50,060 bases of DNA from Synergistaceae bacterium (GTDB lineage: Bacteria; Synergistota; Synergistia; Synergistales; Synergistaceae), in contig JAITOY010000001.1 in assembly GCA_031289775.1 (NCBI GenBank), positions 1 to 50,060 on the forward strand, given 5' to 3'. Below are positions 43,090 through 50,060 of the stretch, piece by piece (position 1 is the first letter of the stretch; each line of letters starts with the position of its first letter). Made by a program: the position numbers and the translations under genes. A model generated the notes under the pieces. It did no database searches. It was not told the DNA's origin and saw nothing but the letters and a program-made list of their open reading frames with translations.

Positions 43090-44527
43090 TTTTTGTACCG
43101 GGGAAGTAATGCTCCAATATATCGGCGCACTTCGCGCCCTGGTCGGCCATAGCCTTCGCGCCCCATTGAGACAGGCCGACTCCGTGACCCCATCCCTTTC
43201 CGGAGAACGTAAACGAACCAGCCGAGACGGGCGGCGCGACAGGGACGGGTTTTGGCGGCGCCGGCGCAGCCTGAGTCTGCCCGGATTGGACTCCCATCCT
43301 CTCTAATCCGATCTTCAGGTAGGCCTCGCGCCTATCCGGGTTCATCAGCATGTCGAAGACCTCGTCCTTCGTAAAAACCCCGCCGTTCGTCATTTCGACC
43401 AATGGATCCGTCTTCGACGCTATCTCCGCGAGGCTCTCGACCCTGACTGGCGATGGCGATGGCAAGGGCGCCTGCGCCGTCGCCTGGGACAATATCTCCG
43501 CCGCGCCTCCGCCCAAAATGTTGAAGTTCGTGCTTCGGATCACGCTGCTGCCGGCTGCCATTCTGAACGCGTGGGCTCGTATATCCGCGGCGCCCCTGTC
43601 GCCCGTCACTCGCAGTTGAACAGCCCTTCCGTACTCGTCCCTCAGAGTGACCTCTATCGCTGTGACGGTTCCCACGTCGCGGCCAATCTTTCTCATTATG
43701 CCGGACGCCTGGGCCGACGTGAGCGAGAGCTGCCAGTTCGAGTTCGGGGAGGCGTACGCGACCTTCTCCACTCGAGGTTTGAGGTATGGGACGTTACCGC
43801 CCCACACGTGTCCAATGTCGGCTGTCGCCCCGCCGCTGTCGGAGTGGAAGTAAATGTCGGCCGTCTTGCCGTTCCATGTCAAAACCTGGCCATTTGTCGC
43901 GCTCACGGCCGCGTCCGTGCGAGGATCCTCCGCGTTAACGCCCCTGTACATCTGGGAGTTCTCGGTGTTGTCGAGGTCAAAACCTCTGCTGGCAAAACGT
44001 CCCCTGTTTTTAACGGCGTATGTGCGGGCGAGTATCGCCTGAGCCTTGAGCGCCTCCTGTGGCCACTCCGGGCTCATCTCTATCTTAAGGATTCCGCGAA
44101 TGTAGCTCTCGAGGTCGAGCTCGTTCACGACCGTGAAACCGCCCTGAGACGCGATGATCCGGATCAGGCCGCGATATCTGGTATCGCCCCATCCCAGGCC
44201 GCTTGACGCCTGGACTGTCACAGGGAGCGCAAGCGTCTTTCCGCCAACTGAAAGACGAGAGCCAGAGGAGGAGACAGCGACGCCGTTTTGGGCGTTCAGC
44301 TTAGTTCCTTTCGCGTCACTTAGGACAATCCCCTTGCCGAGAAGCTTTCCGGACGAGACTCCAACGCCGATTCCGATTTTTACGTTGAAGTTCTCCGTTG
44401 CGTGCGCCCGTCCGGCAAAACCTGCGAAAAGCAGCAGGAGAGACAGAATAGCCGCTATGATGTATGGATAATTTTTTTTCAGGTAACTGTTCTGGCTATT
44501 TTGCCCGTATTGGCCCGACTGAATCAT
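43079..44527 (-). CDS. SpoIID/LytB-domain protein
   Basis: A 482-residue exported protein with one N-terminal transmembrane segment (about 22-41) and a SpoIID/LytB domain, related to lytic transglycosylases that act on peptidoglycan in sporulation and, in non-sporulating bacteria, in envelope remodelling. The glutamate-containing GILKIEMSPEWPQEALKAQA and YAVKNRG segments are present, and the end has GWGHGVGLSQWGAKAMA. Between the two halves (about 339-437) there is an extra Pro-rich region of about 100 residues, unusual for this family. ATG at 44527 is chosen; GTG at 44536 is an alternative with poorer spacing. The 3' end overlaps queA by 11 bp. Confidence 0.88.
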   Translation of the reverse strand: MIQSGQYGQNSQNSYLKKNYPYIIAAILSLLLLFAGFAGRAHATENFNVKIGIGVGVSSGKLLGKGIVLSDAKGTKLNAQNGVAVSSSGSRLSVGGKTLALPVTVQASSGLGWGDTRYRGLIRIIASQGGFTVVNELDLESYIRGILKIEMSPEWPQEALKAQAILARTYAVKNRGRFASRGFDLDNTENSQMYRGVNAEDPRTDAAVSATNGQVLTWNGKTADIYFHSDSGGATADIGHVWGGNVPYLKPRVEKVAYASPNSNWQLSLTSAQASGIMRKIGRDVGTVTAIEVTLRDEYGRAVQLRVTGDRGAADIRAHAFRMAAGSSVIRSTNFNILGGGAAEILSQATAQAPLPSPSPVRVESLAEIASKTDPLVEMTNGGVFTKDEVFDMLMNPDRREAYLKIGLERMGVQSGQTQAAPAPPKPVPVAPPVSAGSFTFSGKGWGHGVGLSQWGAKAMADQGAKCADILEHYFPGTKIAR

Positions 44528-44541
44528 TTTCGACACTCTCC

Positions 44542-44775
44542 CTATTTCCAGAACCTTGACGCGAGGTTCAGCAATATTGTCAACAAGACGCTGACTACTA
44601 TCATGCTCGTTATCGGGGCAAAAACCCTGAAATTTTTCCCGCTGTAGGAAATGTCCCCAGGCAGCCTGCCAAACGGCAGAGAAAATTTAGCCGCGACGTA
44701 TACGACAAGCCCAGCCGCGAACAACATCGCGCCCGAGATCATGAGCGCCTTCGCAATTCCGCCCGAGCCGCTCAT
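44542..44775 (-). CDS. DUF2905 small membrane protein
   Basis: A 77-residue protein with two transmembrane helices (about 8-32 and 49-73) and a conserved-looking loop [20 protein letters not shown]. This is the DUF2905 family, often found next to ruvB in diderm bacteria. The function is unknown. Its ATG overlaps the ruvB stop codon by 4 bp (ATGA), so it is translated with ruvB. Confidence 0.92.
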   Translation of the reverse strand: MSGSGGIAKALMISGAMLFAAGLVVYVAAKFSLPFGRLPGDISYSGKNFRVFAPITSMIVVSVLLTILLNLASRFWK

Positions 44776-45836
44776 ATATCCTCCTCGTCGTCGATCAGCG
44801 ACAACTGCCTGAACGAAACCGACGGAGTCATCCCCATGTAGGAATAAGTGTTTCTGGTCGCCTTCCGGCCCCGTGGCGTCCGTTCGAGAAGCCCTTTCTG
44901 TATGAGGTACGGCTCGTATATGTCCTCTATCGTCTGCGTGTCCTCGTTCAGCGCCGCAGAGAGCGTCGAGAGGCCCACCGGCCCGCCGTCGAACAGCTCT
45001 AAAAGGGCGCGCAGGAACTTCCTGTCCTGCTCGTCCAGCCCGTATGAGTCGACGCCAAGCATGTCGAGCGCGATCTTGGCAAGGCCCGGCTCTATCCTGC
45101 TCTCATTCCTGACCTGCGCCACGTCGCGCACTCGGCGCAGGAGCCGCAACGCCACCCTCGGCGTGCCGCGAGCCCGCTTCCCAATTTCATCCGCAGCTTC
45201 GGGCGCTATGTCGACGGCCAACACGTCAGATCCCCTCAGGACTATCTTGGTCAGCTCCTCGAACGTGTAGAGGTGAAGCTGCTCTACGATGCCGAACCTC
45301 GCCCGCAGCGGCGACGTAAGAAGACCAAGTCTCGTCGTCGCGCCGATGAGCGTGAATCGCGGGAGTGGGAGCCTGATGCTTCTGGCGAGAGGTCCCTTCC
45401 CGACGATTATCGACAGGCAGAAGTCCTCCATCGCCGGGTAAAGTATCTCCTCTATATTTGCTGACATTCTGTGAATCTCGTCTATGAAAAGCACGTCGTT
45501 CTCCTGAACGGTCGAAAGTATGGCCGCGAGGTCGCCTGCGCGCTCGAGAGCCGGGCCGGACGTGACCCTGAGGTTGCCGGCCATCTCCTTCGCTATTATC
45601 CCGGCAAGCGTCGTCTTGCCCAGCCCTGGCGGGCCGTAGAAGAGCGTGTGGTCGAGCGGTTCCCTTCTCGCCTTCGAGGCCTGGACGAATATGGAGAGCT
45701 TGTCCTTGAGCGAGTCCTGCCCTACGAACTCCTGAAGCGCCTGAGGTCTGAGGACAAGCGCGTCCTCGTTGTGTTCCCTCCTCAGGCTTTCGAAATCCTT
45801 TCCACCCTGGGAAAGCGGCGTCTCGGTCTCACTCAT
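44772..45836 (-). CDS. ruvB: Holliday-junction branch-migration ATPase RuvB
   Basis: A 354-residue AAA+ motor that moves Holliday junctions with RuvA. The opening [18 protein letters not shown], Walker [13 protein letters not shown] (about 67-78), Walker [12 protein letters not shown] (about 117), sensor IGATTRLG, arginine-finger region LRARFGI and the C-terminal winged helix [13 protein letters not shown] are intact. Length is typical. It overlaps both ruvA and the DUF2905 gene by 4 bp. Confidence 0.98.
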   Translation of the reverse strand: MSETETPLSQGGKDFESLRREHNEDALVLRPQALQEFVGQDSLKDKLSIFVQASKARREPLDHTLFYGPPGLGKTTLAGIIAKEMAGNLRVTSGPALERAGDLAAILSTVQENDVLFIDEIHRMSANIEEILYPAMEDFCLSIIVGKGPLARSIRLPLPRFTLIGATTRLGLLTSPLRARFGIVEQLHLYTFEELTKIVLRGSDVLAVDIAPEAADEIGKRARGTPRVALRLLRRVRDVAQVRNESRIEPGLAKIALDMLGVDSYGLDEQDRKFLRALLELFDGGPVGLSTLSAALNEDTQTIEDIYEPYLIQKGLLERTPRGRKATRNTYSYMGMTPSVSFRQLSLIDDEEDI

Positions 45837-46441
45837 CTTACGGAGTGTCTCTGGAGCTTGGCGAGCGCCGACATCAAAAGCTCATCCTCCGTCCATTCAC
45901 GCTCGGGCGACTCGGCCCTGCATGACGAAAGGACGTGAAGCGCCTCGCTCTGTGAGAAACCGAGGCCAACAAGCCCGCTCGTCACCACGGCGTCGATACC
46001 GCCTCGCTCGCTCGAAGACGAGATGTCCGCGAGCGCGCCAAACTTCTTTTCCACCTTCGACTTCAGCTCGAAACAGATCCGCTCCGCTCTTTTGGGCCCA
46101 AGGCCGGGCACGGCGAGCCGAAACGAGTCGCCGGCGATGATGGCGTCAAGTATCGCGCTAACGCCCAGATGGCGAAGGAGCGATATAGAGAGCTTGCCGC
46201 CCATCGTCTTGACCTGAGTCAGTTCAAGAAACAGCGAACGTTCCCTCTCGTCGGAGAAGCCAAACAGCGCCATGCCGGCGTCCGACACCTGAAGGTAGGC
46301 GGAGCAGCTCAGGAATTCCCCTGGACGCGCCGACGACAGCAAGCTGCCAGAGGCGAATACCTCGAGCCCGAAACCGGAGACGTCAAGCATCAGACAATCA
46401 GCGTCAACAGAAAGGACAGTTCCGGAAAGAGAACGTATCAC
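45833..46441 (-). CDS. ruvA: Holliday-junction DNA-binding subunit RuvA
   Basis: A 202-residue protein with the N-terminal OB fold ([12 protein letters not shown]), the helix-hairpin-helix region ([33 protein letters not shown], about 70-125) and the C-terminal domain III that contacts RuvB ([13 protein letters not shown], about 150-195). The GTG start overlaps the ruvC stop by 4 bp as GTGA, and its end overlaps ruvB, so the three proteins are translated together. Confidence 0.97.
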   Translation of the reverse strand: MIRSLSGTVLSVDADCLMLDVSGFGLEVFASGSLLSSARPGEFLSCSAYLQVSDAGMALFGFSDERERSLFLELTQVKTMGGKLSISLLRHLGVSAILDAIIAGDSFRLAVPGLGPKRAERICFELKSKVEKKFGALADISSSSERGGIDAVVTSGLVGLGFSQSEALHVLSSCRAESPEREWTEDELLMSALAKLQRHSVR

Positions 46442-46938
46442 TGCACGATCCCCCTGCTTCCATCGTAGTACATAGCGAGCGACAGCCCGGTTATCGCTAT
46501 TGCGAGCGCGTCAGCGGCGTCGTCCGGCTTTGGCGTTTTTTCGAGGTTCAGAAGCTGCTTCACCATACCCTGCACCTGAGCCTTCTCGGCCGCGCCGTTC
46601 CCGCAAACCGCCATTTTTACCTCGGACGGCTTGGGTTCGTAAGGGACAAACCCTCGCTCGGCCGCGACAAGCAACACAACTCCCCTCGCATGAAAGACCA
46701 TCTCGGCGGTCGTCGTGTTGCGGCCGAAAAACAGCTTTTCGACGGCTACAACGTCCGGGGTGTGCTCGTCCATCTTCGCGTTCAGCGACCTGTATATCTC
46801 AACGAGCCGCACTGACAACGGACGTCCAGGCGCTGTGGACAGCGCGCCGTAGTCGATAGCTCGGAGCGCGTCGCCGCTCTGCGATACAATGCCGTAGCCG
46901 AGCAACCCCACCCCGGGATCTATTCCAAAGCAGATCAC
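46438..46938 (-). CDS. ruvC: crossover junction endodeoxyribonuclease RuvC
   Basis: A 166-residue Holliday-junction resolvase. Acidic catalytic residues are visible: Asp7 in GIDPGVGLLGYG, Glu in VAVEKLFFGRNTTTA (about 67), and the C-terminal Asp pair in PDDAADALAIAI (about 140). The opening matches the RNase H-like fold. The start is GTG with a weak ribosome-binding site, 21 bp after yebC. Confidence 0.97.
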   Translation of the reverse strand: MICFGIDPGVGLLGYGIVSQSGDALRAIDYGALSTAPGRPLSVRLVEIYRSLNAKMDEHTPDVVAVEKLFFGRNTTTAEMVFHARGVVLLVAAERGFVPYEPKPSEVKMAVCGNGAAEKAQVQGMVKQLLNLEKTPKPDDAADALAIAITGLSLAMYYDGSRGIVQ

Positions 46939-46959
46939 GCCGTCCGCTCTATCGCGCCG

Positions 46960-47709
46960 TCAGTCGAGCGAGGCAAGTATCTCGTCCGGAATCTCGAAGT
47001 TGGAGTAGACGTTTTGGACGTCTTCGTGTTCCTCAAAGCGGTCTATCATGGTCATCAGCTTCGAGGCCTCTTCCTTCGTCCTGACGGCGACGGTCGTCTT
47101 GGGTTCGAGAGTTATCTCAGCGCCGTTCAGGACATAACCCGCGTCCTTTATAGAGGAGGCGACCGATGAGAGCGCGGACGGGTCGCATATTATCTCAAAC
47201 TCGTCATCGTCGCCGGACATATCGTCAGCTCCAGCCTCTATGGCGACTCCGAGCAGCGCGTCCTCATCCACTCCCTTCGCGACCACCGTCACAACCCCCC
47301 TGCGGTCGAAGTTCCAGGCGACGCACCCAAGCTCGCCAATAGCGCCGCCGATCTTCGAAAAAAGAGAGCGCATCTCCGGGGCCGTCCTGTTGCGGTTGTC
47401 GGTCATCGTTTCGACCATGACAGCCACTCCGCCGGGGCCATATCCCTCGTACGTGACGTCCTCGTATGCCACGCCCTCGAGGTTCCCGGATCCGCGCTTA
47501 ATCGCGCGCTCGATGTTATCCATAGGAACATTCCCTTCGCGCGCCCTGTCCACCGCGACCTTGAGCTGGAAGTTAGCGTTCGGGTCGCCCCCGCCGGACT
47601 TCGCTGCCGCGATTATGTTTTTCGTGAGCCTTTGGTACGCGACCCCTTTCTTGGCGTCCTGGGCAGCCTTGCGATGTTTTATGTTAGCCCATTTCGAGTG
47701 TCCAGACAT
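46960..47709 (-). CDS. yebC: YebC/PmpR family transcriptional regulator
   Basis: A 249-residue protein that begins with the family signature MSGHSKWANIKHRKAAQDA and continues AKSGGGDPNANFQL, ERAIKRGSGNLEG, TYEGYGPGGVAVMVE and TDNRNRTAPE. YebC/PmpR proteins act in transcriptional control and, as later work suggests, translation of proline stretches. Its role in this genome is inferred from family. It heads the ruv operon, with a promoter at 47799-47826 and GAGAGGT before the ATG. The leader is about 85 bases long. Confidence 0.96.
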   Translation of the reverse strand: MSGHSKWANIKHRKAAQDAKKGVAYQRLTKNIIAAAKSGGGDPNANFQLKVAVDRAREGNVPMDNIERAIKRGSGNLEGVAYEDVTYEGYGPGGVAVMVETMTDNRNRTAPEMRSLFSKIGGAIGELGCVAWNFDRRGVVTVVAKGVDEDALLGVAIEAGADDMSGDDDEFEIICDPSALSSVASSIKDAGYVLNGAEITLEPKTTVAVRTKEEASKLMTMIDRFEEHEDVQNVYSNFEIPDEILASLD

Positions 47710-47798
47710 ATATAAACCACCTCTCGATTTGACTGCTTCGCCCGCCCGGCCAGATGCCGAGGGGCGTAAAATTTTTCTCGGAAAATTCGCCGCCGATT

Positions 47799-47826
47799 AT
47801 TCTATCACACTCTTTCTCCGCCGCAA
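47799..47826 (-). promoter_or_regulatory. promoter for the yebC-ruv-spoIID-queA operon
   Basis: Read on the minus strand TTGCGG (47826-47821) is followed after 16 bp by TAGAAT (47804-47799), with a TG extension before the -10 (TGATAGAAT). It lies about 90 bases before yebC and after the terminator of the GGDEF gene, so the operon starts here. Confidence 0.6.
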
Positions 47827-47888
47827 AATAGGCAAAAGCGTTATCCGCTGAGACGTTGATTTGTCCTTCGAGATCAAGAGGAGGACGC

Positions 47889-47922
47889 AAAAAAAAACCT
47901 GGATGTAAGCTCACTCTCCAGG
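47889..47922 (-). terminator. Rho-independent terminator of the GGDEF gene
   Basis: On the minus strand CCTGGA (47922-47917) pairs with TCCAGG (47903-47898) over a 13-nt loop, followed directly by nine or more T residues. It lies about 50 bases after the GGDEF stop codon and ends that transcript before yebC. Confidence 0.85.
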
Positions 47923-47973
47923 AATATCCGAAAATTCTGCCGCGAGATTTCGTCTGGACTCGCCTGAAACCGG

Positions 47974-49020
47974 CTATTTCACAGGGTTCTCCAGCTCGTG
48001 ATAGTATTTCCAATTGTTACGCCCATGAACCTTGACGTGATGCAATGCGGCGGCGGCCTTGGAGACAAGGGTTTTTTCGTCCATGCCGTCATGAGGGTAC
48101 AGACTCACTCCGATACTCGCGGTGACGGTCACCTCGCGGCCGATTACGCGATAGACGACTCCCACTGAGTCGCATATACGCTGCGAGATCTCGGCGACCA
48201 CCGAGAGAATTATTTTCTGGTCGGCTATGTCGGCGAGGACGACCGCGAACTCGTCCTCGCCTATCCTCGATACGGTGTCAGTCCCGCGCACCTCGGCGTG
48301 CAGACGGCGCGCCACCTTGCTGAGGAGGTCGTCGCCCGCGATATAGCCGTGTACGTCGTTTACGCCCTTAAATCTGTCGAGGTCGATCAACAGCACAGCG
48401 CCGCCGCTGCCGGCGCGCCTCGCGCGAGCCATGGCCATAGCGAGGTTGCCCGAGAAAAGCGCCCTGTTCGAGAGCCCTGTGAGCGGGTCGTGAATGGCTT
48501 GATCGTGCATTATCTCCTGCATATCCATAAAATCGGATATATCCTGTATGATGGCTACGGCCGCTATGACCAGACCTCCATTTCCAAGAACCGGGAACGC
48601 CGTGATGGACACCCACTCCTCGTAATCGGCGTCGATCGACTTCACGAGAACGTTGGCCATGTTCCGCCTCCGCTCCCGCAGAGCGATGTATAGCGGGTCG
48701 ATGTCCTCCGTCAGCGGACGTACCTCGTTAGAGCGAAAGTCCTTGCGAAGGCGAATGCTCGACCATGTCGCCGTAGGCTCAGCGGCTCGATTGTACTGCA
48801 TTAGCTGCTGCGCCGCTCTGTTCACTAAAATTATCTTATCCGTCGGGGCGACGACGACGACTCCGACCGGGGCTTCATCGACCATCACGGACATTATGCG
48901 CAGACAGTCGCTGACAGCGTTTGATGACAGGTCGTTCGCGTTTGAGAACAACCCCTCGAATGCCGTTTTCCAACTCTCATCCTGCAGCAAAAACCCCGAA
49001 ATGTACTCCGGTATCAGCAC
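47974..49020 (-). CDS. PAS-GGDEF protein with altered signature (GEDEF)
   Basis: A 348-residue cytoplasmic protein. A PAS-like sensor domain (about 45-160, starting MSVMVDEAPVGVVVV) is followed by a GGDEF domain (about 170-345). The domain starts DPLTGLSNRALF (178-189) and has DLDRFKGVNDVHGYIAGDDLL. The signature is RIGEDEF (GEDEF at 254-258) instead of GG[DE]EF. The product-binding I-site RGTD (245-248) is kept five residues before it. Replacement of the second glycine may weaken cyclase activity and leave a c-di-GMP- or GTP-binding effector. GTG start with GGGG 8 bases upstream; two promoters precede it. Confidence 0.93.
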   Translation of the reverse strand: MLIPEYISGFLLQDESWKTAFEGLFSNANDLSSNAVSDCLRIMSVMVDEAPVGVVVVAPTDKIILVNRAAQQLMQYNRAAEPTATWSSIRLRKDFRSNEVRPLTEDIDPLYIALRERRRNMANVLVKSIDADYEEWVSITAFPVLGNGGLVIAAVAIIQDISDFMDMQEIMHDQAIHDPLTGLSNRALFSGNLAMAMARARRAGSGGAVLLIDLDRFKGVNDVHGYIAGDDLLSKVARRLHAEVRGTDTVSRIGEDEFAVVLADIADQKIILSVVAEISQRICDSVGVVYRVIGREVTVTASIGVSLYPHDGMDEKTLVSKAAAALHHVKVHGRNNWKYYHELENPVK

Positions 49021-49096
49021 TCGAAAGACCCCTTCGTCATTTAACTTTAGGAAACTGTGCGCGTCATCTTGTTATCGTCGATAGATCTATAAAATA

Positions 49097-49125
49097 ATTG
49101 TAATTTATCCATACGATAATTTCAA
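49097..49125 (-). promoter_or_regulatory. proximal promoter for the PAS-GGDEF gene
   Basis: On the minus strand TTGAAA (49125-49120) is followed after 17 bp by TACAAT (49102-49097), about 77 bases before the GTG start codon. Confidence 0.7.
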
Positions 49126-49166
49126 CCACCTAAAATGAGCAATAAGAACCACGTTTCAGAGCCATT

Positions 49167-49175
49167 ATTATACCA
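49167..49175 (-). promoter_or_regulatory. distal extended -10 promoter toward the PAS-GGDEF gene
   Basis: The minus strand reads TGGTATAAT, the same word as at the DUF72 promoter (11659-11667). A TTGACA lies 24 bp upstream, too far for a normal pair, so any activity would rest on the extended -10. Confidence 0.5.
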
Positions 49176-49269
49176 GCTTCTCCACTTTTTGATTCTTGTC
49201 AAGTCAGCAGTTTCTAAAATATTAAGGCGGAAATCGTATTTTGCAGTCTGTTTTTGTCTAAGAACGTCG

Positions 49270-49422
49270 TTATATTACCTTTTTGTGCGCGGTTTTGTCA
49301 ATCGCTTCTTTCTCTTTTTGTCTGTGTTGCCACTCGCGCTGATATTTTCGGTGGTATTCGCGCCTTCCGCGCACTCTCTCTTCCGCTTCGGCCTCGATTT
49401 CCTCCGGGGTTTTCACCGGCAT
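49270..49422 (-). CDS. small highly charged ORF, possibly element-derived
   Basis: A 50-codon frame rich in Glu, Arg and Lys (begins MPVKTPEEIEAEAEERV, ends DKTAHKKVI). The frame stays open 30 codons further upstream (to 49512) with basic sequence (FRFKVSKKRRGK) but without a start codon, so the original gene may have been longer and is now decayed. Part of it (REYHRKYQR) is repeated as a fragment at 14289-14339, so it belongs to a family of sequences that has moved in this genome. The ribosome-binding site is poor, and the function is unknown. Confidence 0.4.
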   Translation of the reverse strand: MPVKTPEEIEAEAEERVRGRREYHRKYQREWQHRQKEKEAIDKTAHKKVI

Positions 49423-49602
49423 TGCCTCAAGCTTCGCTTTTTTCTGCAGTTTTCCGCGTCTTTTTTTTGAGACTTTGAAACGAAATCTGTCGAGTGTGAA
49501 ATGGATATTGATTCATTGACAAGTTCATAGTCGGTGTCGTCATTATGATATAAAAATTATATGACTATCAAGAGGCAATATCATACAGAGAGGGATGAGT
49601 AA

Positions 49603-49792
49603 ATGCAAGAGTAAAGATATGAAGACCGATTTCTGACGGTCAAGGAGGTTGCCGAACGGCTTCACGTCTGCCGCGCGTCGATTTACCTGTGGCTGAGGCA
49701 TGGCTTTCCCCAGCCGCTGGCGAGCTGAGGAATTGGAGGAGTGGATCAGGAAACGCCCAAAGGGGGTATACGGAGAGCATAGGAATGGGTGA
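49603..49792 (+). pseudogene. broken AlpA/excisionase-like helix-turn-helix gene
   Basis: In one frame the stretch reads RFLTVKEVAERLHVCRASIY and on to LWLRHGFPQPLAS before a stop at 49726. In the next frame (49718-49792) it continues WRAEELEEWIRKRPKG to a natural stop. Joined, these form a small MerR-like helix-turn-helix protein of the AlpA/excisionase type. A stop codon also lies at codon 4 after the ATG at 49603. The gene is thus inactivated by a nonsense change and a frameshift. A 13-codon frame (49561-49602) ends in TAA directly before its ATG. A weak TTGACA (49516-49521) lies upstream. Confidence 0.7.
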
Positions 49793-49816
49793 AAGAAATC
49801 GAATAGGCGAGTAGGA

Positions 49817-49839
49817 GGCCTCTCATTAATTGAGAGGCC
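49817..49839. repeat. 8-bp inverted repeat without a T-run
   Basis: GGCCTCTC (49817-49824) and GAGAGGCC (49832-49839) form a perfect stem over a 7-nt loop. It stands between the excisionase-like pseudogene and the autotransporter gene and could end transcripts from either side with Rho or act as an element boundary. No T-run follows on either strand. Confidence 0.6.
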
Positions 49840-49892
49840 ATCCTGTCGAGCCGCGGTATGGAACCCTGCTTTCCGAAACGGCAATATTTTCG

Positions 49893-50060
49893 TTAAAATT
49901 CCCACTCCATCCTTATCCCGCCGGAGAAACCTTCGAACTTACCGAAGTACCCCTGGATGCCTGTTTCGAGCGAAAATTTGTTGTTCTCGTCCGGGCGGAT
50001 GATGATACCGATCTCCCCTAGTCCAGTCGTACCCTGCATGTCGGCGGCCGGAAGCGTGAA
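49893..50060 (-). CDS. autotransporter beta-barrel C-terminus (5' part outside window)
   Basis: The minus-strand frame is open to the window edge and encodes the last 55 residues of a larger protein: amphipathic strands such as GELGIIIRP-type (GEIGIIIRPDENNKFSLE) and GIQGYFGKFEGFSGG, and the final GIRMEWEF ending in phenylalanine. A C-terminal aromatic residue after alternating strands is the hallmark of outer-membrane beta-barrels, and this pattern fits autotransporter barrels. The passenger is not seen. The call rests on a short piece. Confidence 0.65.
   Translation of the reverse strand, partial: FTLPAADMQGTTGLGEIGIIIRPDENNKFSLETGIQGYFGKFEGFSGGIRMEWEF

Noticed and set aside
47684..48013. 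109-codon minus-strand frame between the GGDEF gene and yebC
   Set aside because: It runs through the GGDEF terminator and the yebC promoter, has no family resemblance, and overlaps both flanking genes.
49135..49470. 111-codon plus-strand hydrophobic frame
   Set aside because: Its hydrophobic look comes from reading the complement of Lys/Glu-rich sequence; no ribosome-binding site and no domain.

Overview
The window reads as chromosomal DNA of a GC-rich, diderm, probably anaerobic bacterium, most likely of the Synergistota. This is inferred from gene content and order, not from a database search. Supporting signs are an LPS-transport pair (lptC, lptD-like) beside bacterial housekeeping genes, a B12-dependent (class II) ribonucleotide reductase, citrate-lyase activation genes, a glycyl-radical activase, ATP-type phosphofructokinase, and the run yebC-ruvC-ruvA-ruvB-DUF2905-spoIID-queA. 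No rRNA, tRNA, CRISPR array or intact insertion sequence is visible.

Layout. 1-2795 (+): the C-terminal end of a pilin-like protein, a strong intrinsic terminator, a membrane phosphoethanolamine-transferase-type enzyme, and a complete type IV pilin-like gene whose C-terminus resembles the first. 2777-11589 (-): transcribed from an extended -10 promoter near 11660, this run holds a DUF72 gene, queD, a HAD phosphatase, nrdJ, a HlyD-like adaptor, yggS, divIVA and recG. 11590-14340: a patchwork with a truncated RelB/DinJ-like antitoxin start, a HOGA-like DapA-family aldolase (+), a tandem repeat that duplicates the 3' end of a DegT aminotransferase gene (-), and a 51-nt dispersed element fragment. 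14333-24687 (-): citX, citC, an AddA/AddB-like helicase-nuclease pair, a FAH-family hydrolase and a PatB/MalY aminotransferase. 24742-40137 (-): a small GNAT, a glycyl-radical activase, lptD-like, lptC, two unknown exported proteins, pyrG, a LysM/M23 peptidase, rho, a membrane-anchored unknown, a D-glutamate-cyclase-like protein, pfkA and two more unknown exported proteins. 40138-42016 (+): a divergent promoter pair, a hairpin-rich AT-rich leader and an ALDH4A1-type P5C dehydrogenase. 42031-49020 (-): queA, spoIID-like, DUF2905, ruvB, ruvA, ruvC, yebC, then a terminator and a PAS-GGDEF gene. 49021-50060: decayed mobile-element remains (a charged small ORF, a broken AlpA/excisionase-like gene) and the C-terminus of an autotransporter beta-barrel.

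Themes. Envelope biogenesis is well represented (pilins and a possible pilin or lipid modifier, lptC/lptD, LysM-M23, SpoIID-like, autotransporter, HlyD-like adaptor). So are DNA repair (recG, addAB-like, ruvABC) and queuosine synthesis (queD, queA). The HOGA-like aldolase and the ALDH4A1-like dehydrogenase are both enzymes of proline/hydroxyproline-type catabolism, though they lie 28 kb apart.

The points most worth a second look are the pilin/transferase/pilin arrangement, the apparently non-canonical starts of recG and the addB-like gene, the structured leader of the P5C dehydrogenase gene, the tandemly duplicated degT 3' end, and the dispersed repeat shared between 14.3 kb and 49.3 kb.
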